DNA of 37,751 bases from DATMNI01 sp035570275 (GTDB taxonomy: Bacteria > Acidobacteriota > Terriglobia > Bryobacterales > Bryobacteraceae): positions 1 to 37,751 of the forward strand of contig DATMNI010000267.1 in the NCBI GenBank assembly GCA_035570275.1, written 5' to 3'. This document shows, one piece after another, positions 1 to 8,361 of the stretch (position 1 is its first letter; each line of letters begins with the position of its first letter). A program made the position numbers and the translations under genes. Below the pieces are notes generated by a model. It had not been told where the DNA came from. It was given only the letters and a program-made list of their open reading frames with translations, and ran no database searches.

Positions 1-1
1 G

Positions 2-697
2 GTGATCACGCTGGCGGAGGCGAAGGTTGCGCTGCCGCTGGGCCAGACTGTGTGGCGGCCGGTGGTGCGCAAACAGGACCGGGAGCGCTGGAACGATTGG
101 GGCATCGGCCTGCTGTTGCAAGGCGACCTGAAGTCTGCCGAATACGCATTCCGGCGGGTCACCGAAGCCGAGCCGGGCTATGCCGATGGCTGGCTCAATG
201 TGGCACGGGCGCTCATTCAGGAGGGCGAAACCGACGAGGCCAAGCCATTCATCGCCAAAGCCCTGGAACTGGGGCCGGCTTTGGGCCGAGCGTGGTTTTT
301 CCAGGCGGCCATCCAGAAGGCCGATGGCGATTACGATGGCGCGCTGCACTCACTGGAAAAGGTTCGAGCGCAGTATCCAAGGGACCGCGTGGCTCTCAAC
401 CAGATTGCCCGCATCTTGTTTCTGAAGCGCGATTATTCCGGCGCCGTGGCGGCGCTGCGGCAGGTCTGCGCCGTGGATCCCGAGGACATCCAGATGCACT
501 ACACCTGGATGCTGTGCGCGCGCGGCCTGGGCGATCAGGTGACGGCAGCGCGCGAGGAAAAGCTTTTCCGCCGGTTCAAGGCCGAGGAAGCTTCGCAGGC
601 CATCACGGCCAAACGGCGAGCGTTGAGCCCCGAGGACAACAACGAGCGCCAGGCGGTGCACGATCACGAGAGTTCGCTACGCGGGGTGGGGCGATGA
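2..697 (+). CDS. TPR-repeat protein, 5' end outside the window
   Basis: Tetratricopeptide repeat protein. About 230 residues are visible and contain consecutive helix-turn-helix units with the TPR pattern (small residues at the packing positions, for example around residues 40-75, 76-110 and 112-165). TPR arrays are protein-protein interaction scaffolds. The first in-frame start lies at the very edge of the window, so the true N-terminus is probably upstream. Its stop overlaps the start of the next gene in an ATGA (694-697), which implies translational coupling with the VCBS/UnbV protein. TPR plus CRTAC1-like pairs are common in acidobacteria. No catalytic domain is visible, so the specific role is unknown. 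Confidence 0.8.
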   Translation: MITLAEAKVALPLGQTVWRPVVRKQDRERWNDWGIGLLLQGDLKSAEYAFRRVTEAEPGYADGWLNVARALIQEGETDEAKPFIAKALELGPALGRAWFFQAAIQKADGDYDGALHSLEKVRAQYPRDRVALNQIARILFLKRDYSGAVAALRQVCAVDPEDIQMHYTWMLCARGLGDQVTAAREEKLFRRFKAEEASQAITAKRRALSPEDNNERQAVHDHESSLRGVGR

Positions 698-2421
698 AGA
701 TCTCACGCAAAGACGCAAAGGCGCAAAGAGTTAGTGTTCGTGTCTTTTTGGTGTTCTTGCTTTTCTTGGCAGGATTGGCGTCTTTGCGTGAAATGCTTTT
801 TGCTCTTGCCGCCCCCGCCGGCCCCGTGTTCACAGACGTCACCGCGCAGGCGGGCATCCACTTCACCCACAACAGCGGGCGCGCGGGCAAGAAGTACCTG
901 CCGGAAACGTTGGGCTCGGGCTGCGCCTTCTTCGATGCCGATGGCGACGGCTGGCCCGACATCCTGCTGGTCAACAGCAAGGACTGGACGCCCGGCAAGC
1001 GCAAATCGCTGGCGGCCCTCTATCGCAACAACCACAACGGCACGTTCACCGACATCACCGCCGGCAGCGGTCTGGACGTGGAGATGTACGGGATGGGCGT
1101 GGCCATCGCCGATTACGATAATGACGGCCGCGACGACGTTTACATCACCGCGCTGGACGGCGACCACCTGTTTCACAACGAAGGCAACGGCAAGTTTCGC
1201 GACGTGACGAAGGCCGCGGGCATCCAGAACGCCAACTTCGGCACCAGCGCGGCGTGGCTGGATTACGATCGCGATGGCAAGCTGGACATTTTCGTCGCCA
1301 ACTACGTGCAGTGGAAACCGGAGATCGATCTCTTCTGCTCGCTGGATGGCACCGCGAAATCGTACTGCACGCCCGAATCGTACAAGGGCACGCGCAGTCG
1401 GCTGTTCCATAACCTGGGCGGCGGCCGGTTCGAAGATGTGGCGGTGCAGGCCGGCGTGGGCGACCCGACCAGCAAGTCGCTGGGCGTGACGGTGCTCGAC
1501 TACAATGGCGACGGGTGGCCCGATCTGTTCGTTGCCAATGACACCCAGCCCAACAAACTGTACCGCAACAACAAGAACGGCACGTTCACCGAAGAGGGCA
1601 TGACGGCGGGGGTGGCCTACGGCGAGGATGGCGTGGCGCGCGGGGCCATGGGCGCCGATTCGGCCGATTACGACGGCAGCGGGCGGCCGCACCTGCTGGT
1701 GGGGAATTTTTCGAACCAGATGATCGGGCTGTACCACAACGAAGGCAACGGCCTGTTCGTGGACGAAGCGCCATCTTCGGCGATAGGGCGTGCCAGCCTG
1801 CTGTCGCTGGCCTTCGGCGTCTTTTTCTTCGACTACGATTTGGATGGCCACCCGGACATCTTCGCCGGCAACGGCCACATTGAGGAGGAGATTGGCAAAG
1901 TACAGCCGAAGGTGAGTTACCGCGAGGCGCCGCTGCTGTTCCACAACGTGGGCAACCACAAGTTCGAGAACGTGTCGGGCGGGATGGGCGCGGCGTTCAA
2001 TCGGGCGATTGTGGCGCGGGGCGCGGCGTATGCCGATTTCGACCGCGATGGCGACCTGGATCTGCTGATCTCCACCAATCACGGCCCGGCCTACCTGTTC
2101 CGCAACGATGGCGGCAATCGCAATCATTGGCTATGCGTGAGACTGTCGGGGACGAAGTCGAATCGCGACGGCATCGGAGCCGTGGTGCGCATCGAGAGCG
2201 CTTCGGGCAAGCAGTGGAGCATGGTTCGCAGCGGCTCCAGTTACTGTTCGCAAAGCGACCTGGCGTTGACGTTTGGGCTTGGCAAGGACATCGCGGCGAC
2301 GGTGCAGGTGGAGTGGCCCAGCGGCGCCAAACAGCAGATCGGCAACGTGGCGGCCGATCAGTTTGTGGCGATCGACGAGGGGCGCGGGATTACGGCACGG
2401 GCGGGGGCGCAGGGGCGGTGA
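694..2421 (+). CDS. Secreted CRTAC1-like VCBS/FG-GAP repeat protein with C-terminal ASPIC/UnbV domain
   Basis: Predicted exported beta-propeller protein of 575 residues. After a hydrophobic N-terminus come seven calcium-loop motifs of the form DxDxDG or close variants (FDADGDGWPD, YDNDGRDD, YDRDGKLD, YNGDGWPD, YDGSGRPH, YDLDGHPD, FDRDGDLD), diagnostic of VCBS/FG-GAP propeller blades. The last ~100 residues (NRDGIGAVVRI, then VEWPSGAKQQI) match the ASPIC/UnbV domain. The start at 694 overlaps the upstream TPR stop (ATGA). The first ~35 residues, including the putative signal peptide, are encoded by a palindromic repeat (703-791), which is unusual. Extracellular ligand or matrix binding is inferred from the family; the substrate is unknown. 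Confidence 0.88.
   Translation: MKISRKDAKAQRVSVRVFLVFLLFLAGLASLREMLFALAAPAGPVFTDVTAQAGIHFTHNSGRAGKKYLPETLGSGCAFFDADGDGWPDILLVNSKDWTPGKRKSLAALYRNNHNGTFTDITAGSGLDVEMYGMGVAIADYDNDGRDDVYITALDGDHLFHNEGNGKFRDVTKAAGIQNANFGTSAAWLDYDRDGKLDIFVANYVQWKPEIDLFCSLDGTAKSYCTPESYKGTRSRLFHNLGGGRFEDVAVQAGVGDPTSKSLGVTVLDYNGDGWPDLFVANDTQPNKLYRNNKNGTFTEEGMTAGVAYGEDGVARGAMGADSADYDGSGRPHLLVGNFSNQMIGLYHNEGNGLFVDEAPSSAIGRASLLSLAFGVFFFDYDLDGHPDIFAGNGHIEEEIGKVQPKVSYREAPLLFHNVGNHKFENVSGGMGAAFNRAIVARGAAYADFDRDGDLDLLISTNHGPAYLFRNDGGNRNHWLCVRLSGTKSNRDGIGAVVRIESASGKQWSMVRSGSSYCSQSDLALTFGLGKDIAATVQVEWPSGAKQQIGNVAADQFVAIDEGRGITARAGAQGR
703..791. repeat. Inverted repeat (TCACGCAAAGACGC / GCGTCTTTGCGTGA) inside the signal-peptide region
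   Basis: Perfect 14-bp arms at 703-716 and 778-791 with a 61-bp centre. This resembles the TCACGCAAAGACGC-type palindromic repeats found between genes in many bacteria. Here the whole element lies inside a coding sequence and is read in frame. Confidence 0.8.
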
Positions 2422-2624
2422 GGATTTCAAGGCTCGCGAGCCGCGGCGATATTCGGCATTCGCGGCAGGAAAAGAGGTACTACGCTCTCGGGCAGACAAG
2501 CCGCGGCCGGCCCTTGTTTGTCGCCTTCACCATCCGGCGGAAGGTGATTCGCGTGATCTCGGTTCGAGACATGAATCGTAAAGAGCAGGAGCATTATGGC
2601 AAGCACGAAAAAGCAAATTCCTGA
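2418..2624 (+). pseudogene. BrnT-type toxin remnant (C-terminal part only)
   Basis: An open frame of 68 codons, beginning at a GTG that overlaps the upstream stop, encodes a peptide matching the C-terminal half of BrnT ribonuclease toxins: an RYYALGQT strand, a LFVAFTIR strand, a IRVISVRDM strand and an RKEQEHY tail. The N-terminal half of BrnT, with the usual FEWD...KHGVSF region, is absent because the upstream DNA is the 3' end of the VCBS gene. The frame overlaps the antitoxin start by 29 bp, the arrangement seen in intact brnTA operons. I read this as a 5'-truncated, probably inactive toxin. A short functional variant cannot be excluded. Confidence 0.65.
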
Positions 2625-2883
2625 GTTCCGCTCCGAACAAGACGAACGCAACTTCTGGGCTGGACACGATTCCACCGAGTTCATCGACTGGCAATCCGCT
2701 CAGAAGCGCCGGCTACCGAATCTGAAGCCGTCACTGCGCACAATTTCCCTGCGCCTGCCCGTGTCCATGATCGAGGATTTGAAGGTGCTGGCCAATAAAC
2801 GGGACGTGCCCTATCAGTCCCTGCTGAAGGTTTTTCTGGCGGAGCGGCTGGAAAGGGAACGCCGGGCACGAAACCCTGGCTGA
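2596..2883 (+). CDS. CopG-family antitoxin (BrnA-like partner)
   Basis: A 95-residue protein of the CopG antitoxin type (PF12441-like). It has an N-terminal segment with FWAGHDSTEFIDW, then the basic ribbon strand RTISLRLP and helices ending in KRDVPYQSLLKVFLAERL, typical of ribbon-helix-helix DNA-binding antitoxins. Such proteins bind their own operator and neutralise a BrnT toxin. The gene is intact, but the toxin immediately upstream keeps only its C-terminal half, so this appears to be an orphan antitoxin. The ATG at 2596 lies inside the remnant toxin frame. Confidence 0.8.
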   Translation: MASTKKQIPEFRSEQDERNFWAGHDSTEFIDWQSAQKRRLPNLKPSLRTISLRLPVSMIEDLKVLANKRDVPYQSLLKVFLAERLERERRARNPG

Positions 2884-2979
2884 GCAGGTTGTTAAGCGTT
2901 TTTGGGGGTGCCCGCCATGTGCGCCGCGGCGGACGCGCTGGAAGCGGTCGCTGGACCAGCGGACACGTGGTGGCTTTGA

Positions 2980-4254
2980 CTACTCCTTGGCGGCCGTTTT
3001 CGCCTTCGACGCACCGGCCTGCCATGCCTTCGTCTGCTGGCCCACGATATCGATCAGATTGCCCATGGCGAGATGCACGTCCACCAGATGCAGACCCCAT
3101 TCCGCCAGCACCTGACCGCCCACGGCGAGATCGCCAATGATGTCGTCCGTGCGCCGGCCGGCCGGGTCGGCATGCACCGTCACCTCAAGATAAGTTCCGT
3201 TGTCATTGGACGTGCATTGGGCCGTCAGTAAGCCGGGCACACTCACCCACGGCGTGTCGATAGGTTGTGCGGGCGTCACCCATGGCTTGGGCTGAGTGGT
3301 TCCCACGATGGTACGGCCCTCCGTGGTGAAATATGCGTGCAACTCGCCGGGGCCGCCGCCCAACGCCGCCGGGTTGGTGCAGGCGGCGACCATGTTCTCG
3401 CCCGCGGCTTTGCCGAAACGCGTGTTGGCCGGCGGCGGCACGGTGGAGCGGAACGCGGAGTAGGCGATCACGCAGCCGGTCTGGGAGGCTGCGCGGCACA
3501 GCGGCACATGCTGGAACGCGCCGCCAACATCTTTGCCCCTTGGAACAGCCACCGTGGCGCCGGGCAGGATTGCCGAAACCATGCGCCGCTCAATGGGCTT
3601 GCCGTCGATCTCCTGGCGAATCAACTCCGCCAGAATAAACGAACCCTGCGAGTGACCGATGAGCACAAACGGGCGCCCCTGGTTGTCGTGCTCCAGATAG
3701 TATTTCCAGGCATCCCGCACATCGTCGTACTGCAATCCTTTGGTCAACGATCCGCCACCCGCTAGAATGCGGCGTAATCCCGCCAGCGTGATCTGCCGGT
3801 ACATGGGCGCGTACGGCCGGCATTGCGACGCGAACCGCGCAAACTGCTGGCGCACCACGTTGAGTTCCGCCGCGTCCGCGATCATGTCGCTGTTCGGCGT
3901 GGGGTCGGTGGAAACCGTGGGATAGACGTAGAAACAATCCACCGGCGCGTTGGCATTGCCGGTCCAGGTTTCCCGGCTCAACTTGCCGTCGGCAGCGACC
4001 ACGGTCGTGGTCAGATCCACCTCGCAGGCGTCGTGCCGGCCGGGCTTGCAGAGCCAGGCCTTGGGGTCGCTGTAATCGTTCGGCGCCGGCGTCTCCTGCG
4101 CCACTGCCGTGATTGCGAAAGTGAACCCCGCGGTCAGCGCCGCCACCGTCAAGGCCATCTCCCGAAGACCACTCCCTGACGGTCGAGCGACAAGTCGTGG
4201 CTCTGATCGGAGCCGCGCGCCTAAGCAAGCGGGTTCATAGTTCAGTGCGCTCAT
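2980..4254 (-). CDS. Secreted alpha/beta hydrolase, DUF3089 family
   Basis: A 424-residue protein of the DUF3089 lipase-like alpha/beta hydrolase family. The nucleophile elbow GHSQGS is at residues 200-205 (Ser202), preceded by the conserved VCFYVYPT-like strand near 107-113 and the MIADAAELN segment near 124. A hydrophobic segment (about 34-53, ending AVAQ) looks like a signal peptide with an overlong N-region. The ATG at 4254 has a GGAGGG ribosome site just upstream; an ATG at 4158 would give a more normal signal peptide. The product is probably an exported esterase or lipase of unknown substrate. The gene sits 9 bp downstream of the DUF6152 gene on the same strand and may be co-transcribed with it. 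Confidence 0.85.
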   Translation of the reverse strand: MSALNYEPACLGARLRSEPRLVARPSGSGLREMALTVAALTAGFTFAITAVAQETPAPNDYSDPKAWLCKPGRHDACEVDLTTTVVAADGKLSRETWTGNANAPVDCFYVYPTVSTDPTPNSDMIADAAELNVVRQQFARFASQCRPYAPMYRQITLAGLRRILAGGGSLTKGLQYDDVRDAWKYYLEHDNQGRPFVLIGHSQGSFILAELIRQEIDGKPIERRMVSAILPGATVAVPRGKDVGGAFQHVPLCRAASQTGCVIAYSAFRSTVPPPANTRFGKAAGENMVAACTNPAALGGGPGELHAYFTTEGRTIVGTTQPKPWVTPAQPIDTPWVSVPGLLTAQCTSNDNGTYLEVTVHADPAGRRTDDIIGDLAVGGQVLAEWGLHLVDVHLAMGNLIDIVGQQTKAWQAGASKAKTAAKE

Positions 4255-4263
4255 TAACCCTCC

Positions 4264-4686
4264 CTACTTTTGATGGGTCTCATTCTGCGCGTCCGGCGCC
4301 GACGAACCGAGCAGCAGCTTGCGGCCGTCCGGGTAAGTGATGTTGCGGCCGTTGGCGCGCTGTGAATGGTCCCTCGCCTGGTAACCATCCACCACGAGTT
4401 CGGTTCCCAAAGGCAGGCTGGCTCTGGTCACCCCGTGACGCAGCAGCGCGTTGGGACTACCGCCTTCCACCATCCACACTTCCTTGGTGCCGTCCGGTTT
4501 CGTCACTTCCAAGTGAATCCAGGTGTGAGGATTGACCCACTCTACCTTGACAATTTTGCCCTTCAAAAGGACGGGCCGGCTGGAATCGAATTCCCCTCCG
4601 AACGCGTGATGACCCAACACCGGCATCGCCGTGCCCAGTATGAATGCCGCCGCGACGGCAACCGGAACGAGAAGATTCTTTCGCAT
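4264..4686 (-). CDS. Secreted DUF6152-type protein
   Basis: A 140-residue exported protein. It has a signal peptide (hydrophobic residues about 7-25), then the hallmark HHAFGGEFDSSRPV region, KGKIVKVEWVNPHTWIH, and a glycine/asparagine segment ending near GYQARD, matching the DUF6152 family. The fold is expected to be a small beta-barrel in the periplasm; the function is unknown. In many proteobacterial and acidobacterial genomes this family sits beside secreted proteins like the two that follow upstream here, suggesting a shared periplasmic role (inference). Confidence 0.8.
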   Translation of the reverse strand: MRKNLLVPVAVAAAFILGTAMPVLGHHAFGGEFDSSRPVLLKGKIVKVEWVNPHTWIHLEVTKPDGTKEVWMVEGGSPNALLRHGVTRASLPLGTELVVDGYQARDHSQRANGRNITYPDGRKLLLGSSAPDAQNETHQK

Positions 4687-4724
4687 GCATTCACCCCTAT
4701 CTTACTGCTTGGCTATTGCCTCGC

Positions 4725-5831
4725 TCACTTCTTGGACTTCGCCGCCTCTTCATTCTCACGCAGCCGTGCGCCCCGCAGAATATCACCCATCGCGTAATTG
4801 GCCTCGTGGCAGGCGTACTCGAAAATCGGCTCGTCGGTCAAAGGCCAGCCATATTCCCCGGTCCATGGCCGGTCCCACGTCTCCGGGTCTTCGATGGTGA
4901 AGCGATACAGCAGCGCCCTGGGGCCGGCGCGCGAGAAGCGCTCCACCACATGCAGGTTTTCGGTCGATCCCCGGAAGCGGGTCTTGTCATTGAAATTGGT
5001 TGTGTCCACCACCAGCGTGTCGCCTTCCCAGCGACCCACCGAGTCACCCATCCAGCGCCGGATCGTTTTGGGAAGATGCTGCGCATTCATGCGAATGATG
5101 CGCGCATCGTGAACCATCTCGGTGAGGATCATTACCGAGTCCTTGGTCTGCACAATCTGGTGCAGGTTGTTATAGAAATAGTCCGGCAAGGCGGGAGGCC
5201 CGGAAGTGGAAGCGAAACCGAGCAGGCAGCGCTCCCCCAGCGGCCGGCGCTCCGGATCGTCGTAGGAGCCGGGCGGCTCAAGTCCCGGGTCCCTGCTCTC
5301 CAGCGCGTCCGACGTAGGCCTCGCCCGCAACGCGGCCATGCGCTGGCGGGCCGCCGCGGTGACGGGCGGCACCCGGCCATCGGGCGGATCCACCACAATC
5401 GACGCCCGGATCTGCCCGTCGACTACGGTGTACTTCGACCCGGGATCGAGCCAGAACGTATTGTAGCCACCCACATTCCCGGCCGCTCCGACGGATCCGT
5501 CACCACCCTTCGGCGGGGCCGCCCGATCGCCTTGGATGGCCTCGTTGTTCTTTTCCTTGGTTGCGGCCACGGCCTTCTCCAGCTTAGCCGCCTCCTCGGG
5601 AGTGTACACCGCCTTGGCCCCTATGCCCCGCTCCACCGGCGTCAGCGTGGCCACATCGTAGGTTCCCTGCAGGTCCGGATGGCCGTCAGGCAGGCGGGGG
5701 CCCGTATAAGCTTTCGGCGGGGCCTTGGAAGCCTGGCCACGGGCCGGGACGGTTGTCAGGCACGCGACGGCGATCGCCATGACTATCGCCATTGCCATGG
5801 CACCGGTTAGCGAGACGATTCGGTTGCGCAC
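4725..5831 (-). CDS. Conserved secreted protein of unknown function, paralogue A
   Basis: A 368-residue protein with an N-terminal signal peptide (about residues 8-32). The C-terminal half has the pattern of a secreted family widespread in acidobacteria: RRWMGDSVGRWEGDTLVVDT, then F.G..ENLHVVERFSR, and TIEDPETWDRPWTGEY. I do not know a biochemical function. The downstream neighbour at 5882-6766 shares the same motifs in the same order, so the two are paralogues. This gene has a longer N-terminal region (about residues 40-180) rich in Pro, Ala and Lys. Confidence 0.8.
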   Translation of the reverse strand: MRNRIVSLTGAMAMAIVMAIAVACLTTVPARGQASKAPPKAYTGPRLPDGHPDLQGTYDVATLTPVERGIGAKAVYTPEEAAKLEKAVAATKEKNNEAIQGDRAAPPKGGDGSVGAAGNVGGYNTFWLDPGSKYTVVDGQIRASIVVDPPDGRVPPVTAAARQRMAALRARPTSDALESRDPGLEPPGSYDDPERRPLGERCLLGFASTSGPPALPDYFYNNLHQIVQTKDSVMILTEMVHDARIIRMNAQHLPKTIRRWMGDSVGRWEGDTLVVDTTNFNDKTRFRGSTENLHVVERFSRAGPRALLYRFTIEDPETWDRPWTGEYGWPLTDEPIFEYACHEANYAMGDILRGARLRENEEAAKSKK

Positions 5832-5846
5832 GATAGCACCTCTCAG

Positions 5847-5888
5847 TTACTTCACTTACTTGCGTCACTTACTTGTACCAGTTACTTG
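5847..5888. repeat. Short direct repeats reiterating the stop-codon region of the upstream gene
   Basis: On the minus strand the stop context CAAGTAA of the gene ending at 5882 is repeated at steps of 13, 13 and 9 bp, with TTACTT cores on the plus strand at 5882, 5869, 5856 and 5847. The repeats fill most of the 50-bp gap before the next gene. Confidence 0.75.
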
Positions 5889-6766
5889 CTCAGGGGCTTT
5901 TTTCGCCACTGGCCATAGATCAACTCTTCCACAAATTCCGGACACTTGAAGTCCAGCAGCATCGCGTTCTTCTCCTGGCGCCGGTAGAGCGGCATGCTCA
6001 TTTTCCAGGGGCGTGTGAAGACGCTCGGATCCTCGATCGTGGCTTCGTACGAAATCACATCCGGGCTGGTGCGCGTGTAACGCTCCACTACGTGCAGGGC
6101 ATCGCTGTGGAAATTTCCGGCCCTGTCGAACCAGGTTTGGTCCGTCATCCCCTTCACGTCCACCACCAATGTCTCCTTCTCCCAGTGGCCCACCGATTGT
6201 CCCATCCACGAATCGACGGGGGGCGGCCCAGGGTCCTTGAGAAACACGTTGCGCACGGCTCCGGCGTACTCGTAAACCATGACGAACGCACTGGCACTTT
6301 GTAAAATCTGAAACGGGTAGGGCAGGTAGTTGGCGCGCGGAACCCCCGGCAGATAGCACTTGATTTCGGGATCCGCTTCCAGCCAGTGCGCCTGGTTCTC
6401 CTTCTTCTTGGCGAGAGCCTCCGGCTTATACGGAATCTCGCCGCCCTCCACCACCCCCAGACCTGGGGGCACCGCACCCGCGGCGCCCAAAGCCAGCACT
6501 GGGACGGCGGGCACTGGTCCGTAGGGGCCGGGCCGAAGCGCCATCGCGGGCCGCGCGACGTGGGCTTCAATGTCGTAGTTGGCTTCGTTGAGCGCCTGCC
6601 AGATCCCGTTGAGGTCGGGTTTGCCATCTGCCGTCCGCGGCGCCCGATAGGCCGCCGTCTGCGCTGTCGCTGTCTGGGCTGCCGCCGGCATCGCCACCAT
6701 CGCGATCACCGCCGCCATGGCCGCGGCCGCCATGGTTTTCCTGGAGTATTCGAACGCGTTCGACAT
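5882..6766 (-). CDS. Conserved secreted protein of unknown function, paralogue B
   Basis: About 294 residues from the ATG at 6766 (an upstream in-frame ATG at 6802 is possible but gives a long N-region). It has a signal peptide with an AAAAM..VIAMVAMPAAAQ core. The C-terminal half repeats the pattern of its neighbour at 4725-5831: DSWMGQSVGHWEKETLVVD, ALHVVERYTR, TIEDPSVFTRPW. The family is recognisable but uncharacterised. Both paralogues and the DUF6152 gene lie on one strand with short gaps and probably form one transcription unit in the order B, A, DUF6152, hydrolase. Confidence 0.78.
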   Translation of the reverse strand: MSNAFEYSRKTMAAAAMAAVIAMVAMPAAAQTATAQTAAYRAPRTADGKPDLNGIWQALNEANYDIEAHVARPAMALRPGPYGPVPAVPVLALGAAGAVPPGLGVVEGGEIPYKPEALAKKKENQAHWLEADPEIKCYLPGVPRANYLPYPFQILQSASAFVMVYEYAGAVRNVFLKDPGPPPVDSWMGQSVGHWEKETLVVDVKGMTDQTWFDRAGNFHSDALHVVERYTRTSPDVISYEATIEDPSVFTRPWKMSMPLYRRQEKNAMLLDFKCPEFVEELIYGQWRKKPLSK

Positions 6767-6923
6767 TTGACCGATCCCCGTGTGCTCCTGCATCATACCC
6801 ACATCCAGGGAGATAGTCTATCGCAAATCTGACGGCCCGGCGCGCGCCGCACGGAAACCGGCAATCCGAACGGTCGGTAAATTCCGGGGCGGGAAACGGA
6901 TGCCGGATGCCGCGGGGATTCGG

Positions 6924-7757
6924 TCAGGCAATCACCCGGCTGCGCCCATGTTGTTCGACGCAGCGGCGGTACTCCCGCCGGATGAGTTCCTCACCGTAAT
7001 GCCGTTCGAGCCGCCGCACTGTAAAGTGACCGTGCGCCATATCCTGAAAGTGGTTCATGAAGCCGGCGTTGATCGCGGCTCCGCCGATGGCTCCAATGGC
7101 AGGGACCGCCTGGGCGGCGACCTTCTCCGAGACCTGGATTCCGAAGCGCTGAGCAACCGCCTGGACAAACCGGACAATCACCGGAGCCGCGGCTCTGTCG
7201 GCCGGCTCCTTCGCCAGGTATTGCAGAGCTGCCCTCACCTCCTGGCCCAAGCCGGCACGAACCACGTAATAAGCCGATTCCGCGTGGTCATCGCTGGGTG
7301 TCTTGCCGCCGAGGGCGAACACCTCCAGACAGGCGAGGCGTGCGCCAGGGGATCGAAGATCCTCACCCTCCGCACGCGCGATTTCGGCTATCGAGCGCAG
7401 CATCATGCAGGTAGACACCGGAAGCTCAATCGGGAGCGCGGGTAAACCAAAAGCGCCGCCAAGCGCTCCGGTGCCGGCACACAGAGTCTTCATCAGGGTC
7501 TCGTGCCGAAACACCCCCCACCCCCCGTGCAAACGGTACAACGCAATGTCCAATGCTCGCTCGAGTGACGCGGACACGGCTTTTCGTACCATTGCCTCCG
7601 CGCCTCCGGGCAACCTCTTAAACACCGCATTGATCGGGGCGCCGGCCATATTCACGATGCGGATAAAGAAGCCGGGGCTTTCCAGGAGCTGAGCAGCGTG
7701 GCAAAGCGCGTCCCGATCCTCAATGCTGAGGGGAGAGTCACTCCCTGAGCCTGTCAT
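6924..7757 (-). CDS. EcsC-family protein
   Basis: A 277-residue protein matching the EcsC family: an N-terminal helical region with PINAVFKRLPGG, the Gly-rich core GAGALGG-like (TGALGGAFGLPALPIELPVST, about residues 95-117), a segment with LEVFALGG, and a C-terminal VPAIGAIGGAAINAGFMNHF region preceding an H..VRRLERHYG motif. EcsC was named from the Bacillus ecsABC locus, but its biochemical role is unclear. No ABC transporter genes accompany it here. The ATG at 7757 is preceded by GGAGG on the minus strand. Confidence 0.82.
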   Translation of the reverse strand: MTGSGSDSPLSIEDRDALCHAAQLLESPGFFIRIVNMAGAPINAVFKRLPGGAEAMVRKAVSASLERALDIALYRLHGGWGVFRHETLMKTLCAGTGALGGAFGLPALPIELPVSTCMMLRSIAEIARAEGEDLRSPGARLACLEVFALGGKTPSDDHAESAYYVVRAGLGQEVRAALQYLAKEPADRAAAPVIVRFVQAVAQRFGIQVSEKVAAQAVPAIGAIGGAAINAGFMNHFQDMAHGHFTVRRLERHYGEELIRREYRRCVEQHGRSRVIA

Positions 7758-7793
7758 CGAACCTCCGGCCGCGTGATTGATCTAAAGTCCTAG

Positions 7794-7822
7794 ACTACGT
7801 CCTACACTACGTCCTACACTAC
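7794..7822. repeat. 12-bp tandem repeat ACTACGTCCTAC, about 2.4 copies
   Basis: Units at 7794-7805 and 7806-7817, with a partial third at 7818-7822. They lie upstream of the EcsC-family gene, in the 237-bp stretch 7758-7994 where no gene is supported. Confidence 0.8.
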
Positions 7823-7994
7823 CAGGATTCCCGCAGGGAGCGCTGTGTGATGACTGCCGTCGGTTGGTTTTCGAGACTCCACCGGCGCCGCGCGATATAG
7901 CCGCAGTAGCCCCGGCGCGGCGCATGGCGGCGCGCAGCCACCAGATTGCCGTGCCCGCTCATACCCCATTGAGAGGTACGGGCTGACTCCGCCT

Positions 7995-8300
7995 TTACTG
8001 TTGGGGGGACTTGGCTTGGAGAAGTTGGCCAATTCCGGAAACGAGGGCTTCGATGCGGGCTTCCAGGCGCTGGTCCGCGGCGCGGGACTCTTCGGCGAGG
8101 CGCGCGACGGTGTCACTGGTGTGCCGCAGGAGATGGTCTGACGGATCTGCCGGGAGCAATCGCCCGTTTTGGGTGCGCCTGGAAATCAGGCTGGGCTCCA
8201 ACTCAGCCAGTAAACCGATCATCTGCCACATTGTTGAAGCACCCCCGGACGACAGCACCGCGCGGGCGGTCAAGAAGGCCCAGATTGGCGAGTGCCCCAT
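7995..8300 (-). CDS. Small hypothetical protein with C-terminal coiled coil
   Basis: A possible 101-residue product starting at the ATG at 8300. The last ~45 residues (DTVARLAEESRAADQRLEAR and beyond) show heptad periodicity expected of a coiled coil, which argues that the frame is real. The N-terminal half is mildly hydrophobic (IWAFLTARAVL). No family is recognised. It is divergent from the NTPase gene at 8362, with about 60 bp between starts, so it could share a regulatory region with that cluster. A longer frame to 8510 would overlap the NTPase gene and is not favoured. Confidence 0.4.
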   Translation of the reverse strand: MGHSPIWAFLTARAVLSSGGASTMWQMIGLLAELEPSLISRRTQNGRLLPADPSDHLLRHTSDTVARLAEESRAADQRLEARIEALVSGIGQLLQAKSPQQ

Positions 8301-8361
8301 CCCACCCAGGTTGACTCGTTTTCGGCTTGAACCTCGCATGTATACTCGTACTTGGGATTTT

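Noticed and set aside
52..693. N-terminal extension of the VCBS gene upstream of 694
   Set aside because: The upstream part is out of frame with the TPR gene, rich in Arg/Gly/Pro, and the ATGA overlap at 694 explains the start.
703..2127. Long open frame on the minus strand opposite the VCBS gene
   Set aside because: It is a codon-bias shadow rich in Val, Ala, Ile and His with no family features; the plus strand carries clear repeated calcium-loop motifs.
8011..8361. Extended N-terminus for the NTPase from 8011
   Set aside because: The extension is Arg/Ser-rich without structure, overlaps a plausible minus-strand gene, and a ribosome site precedes 8362.
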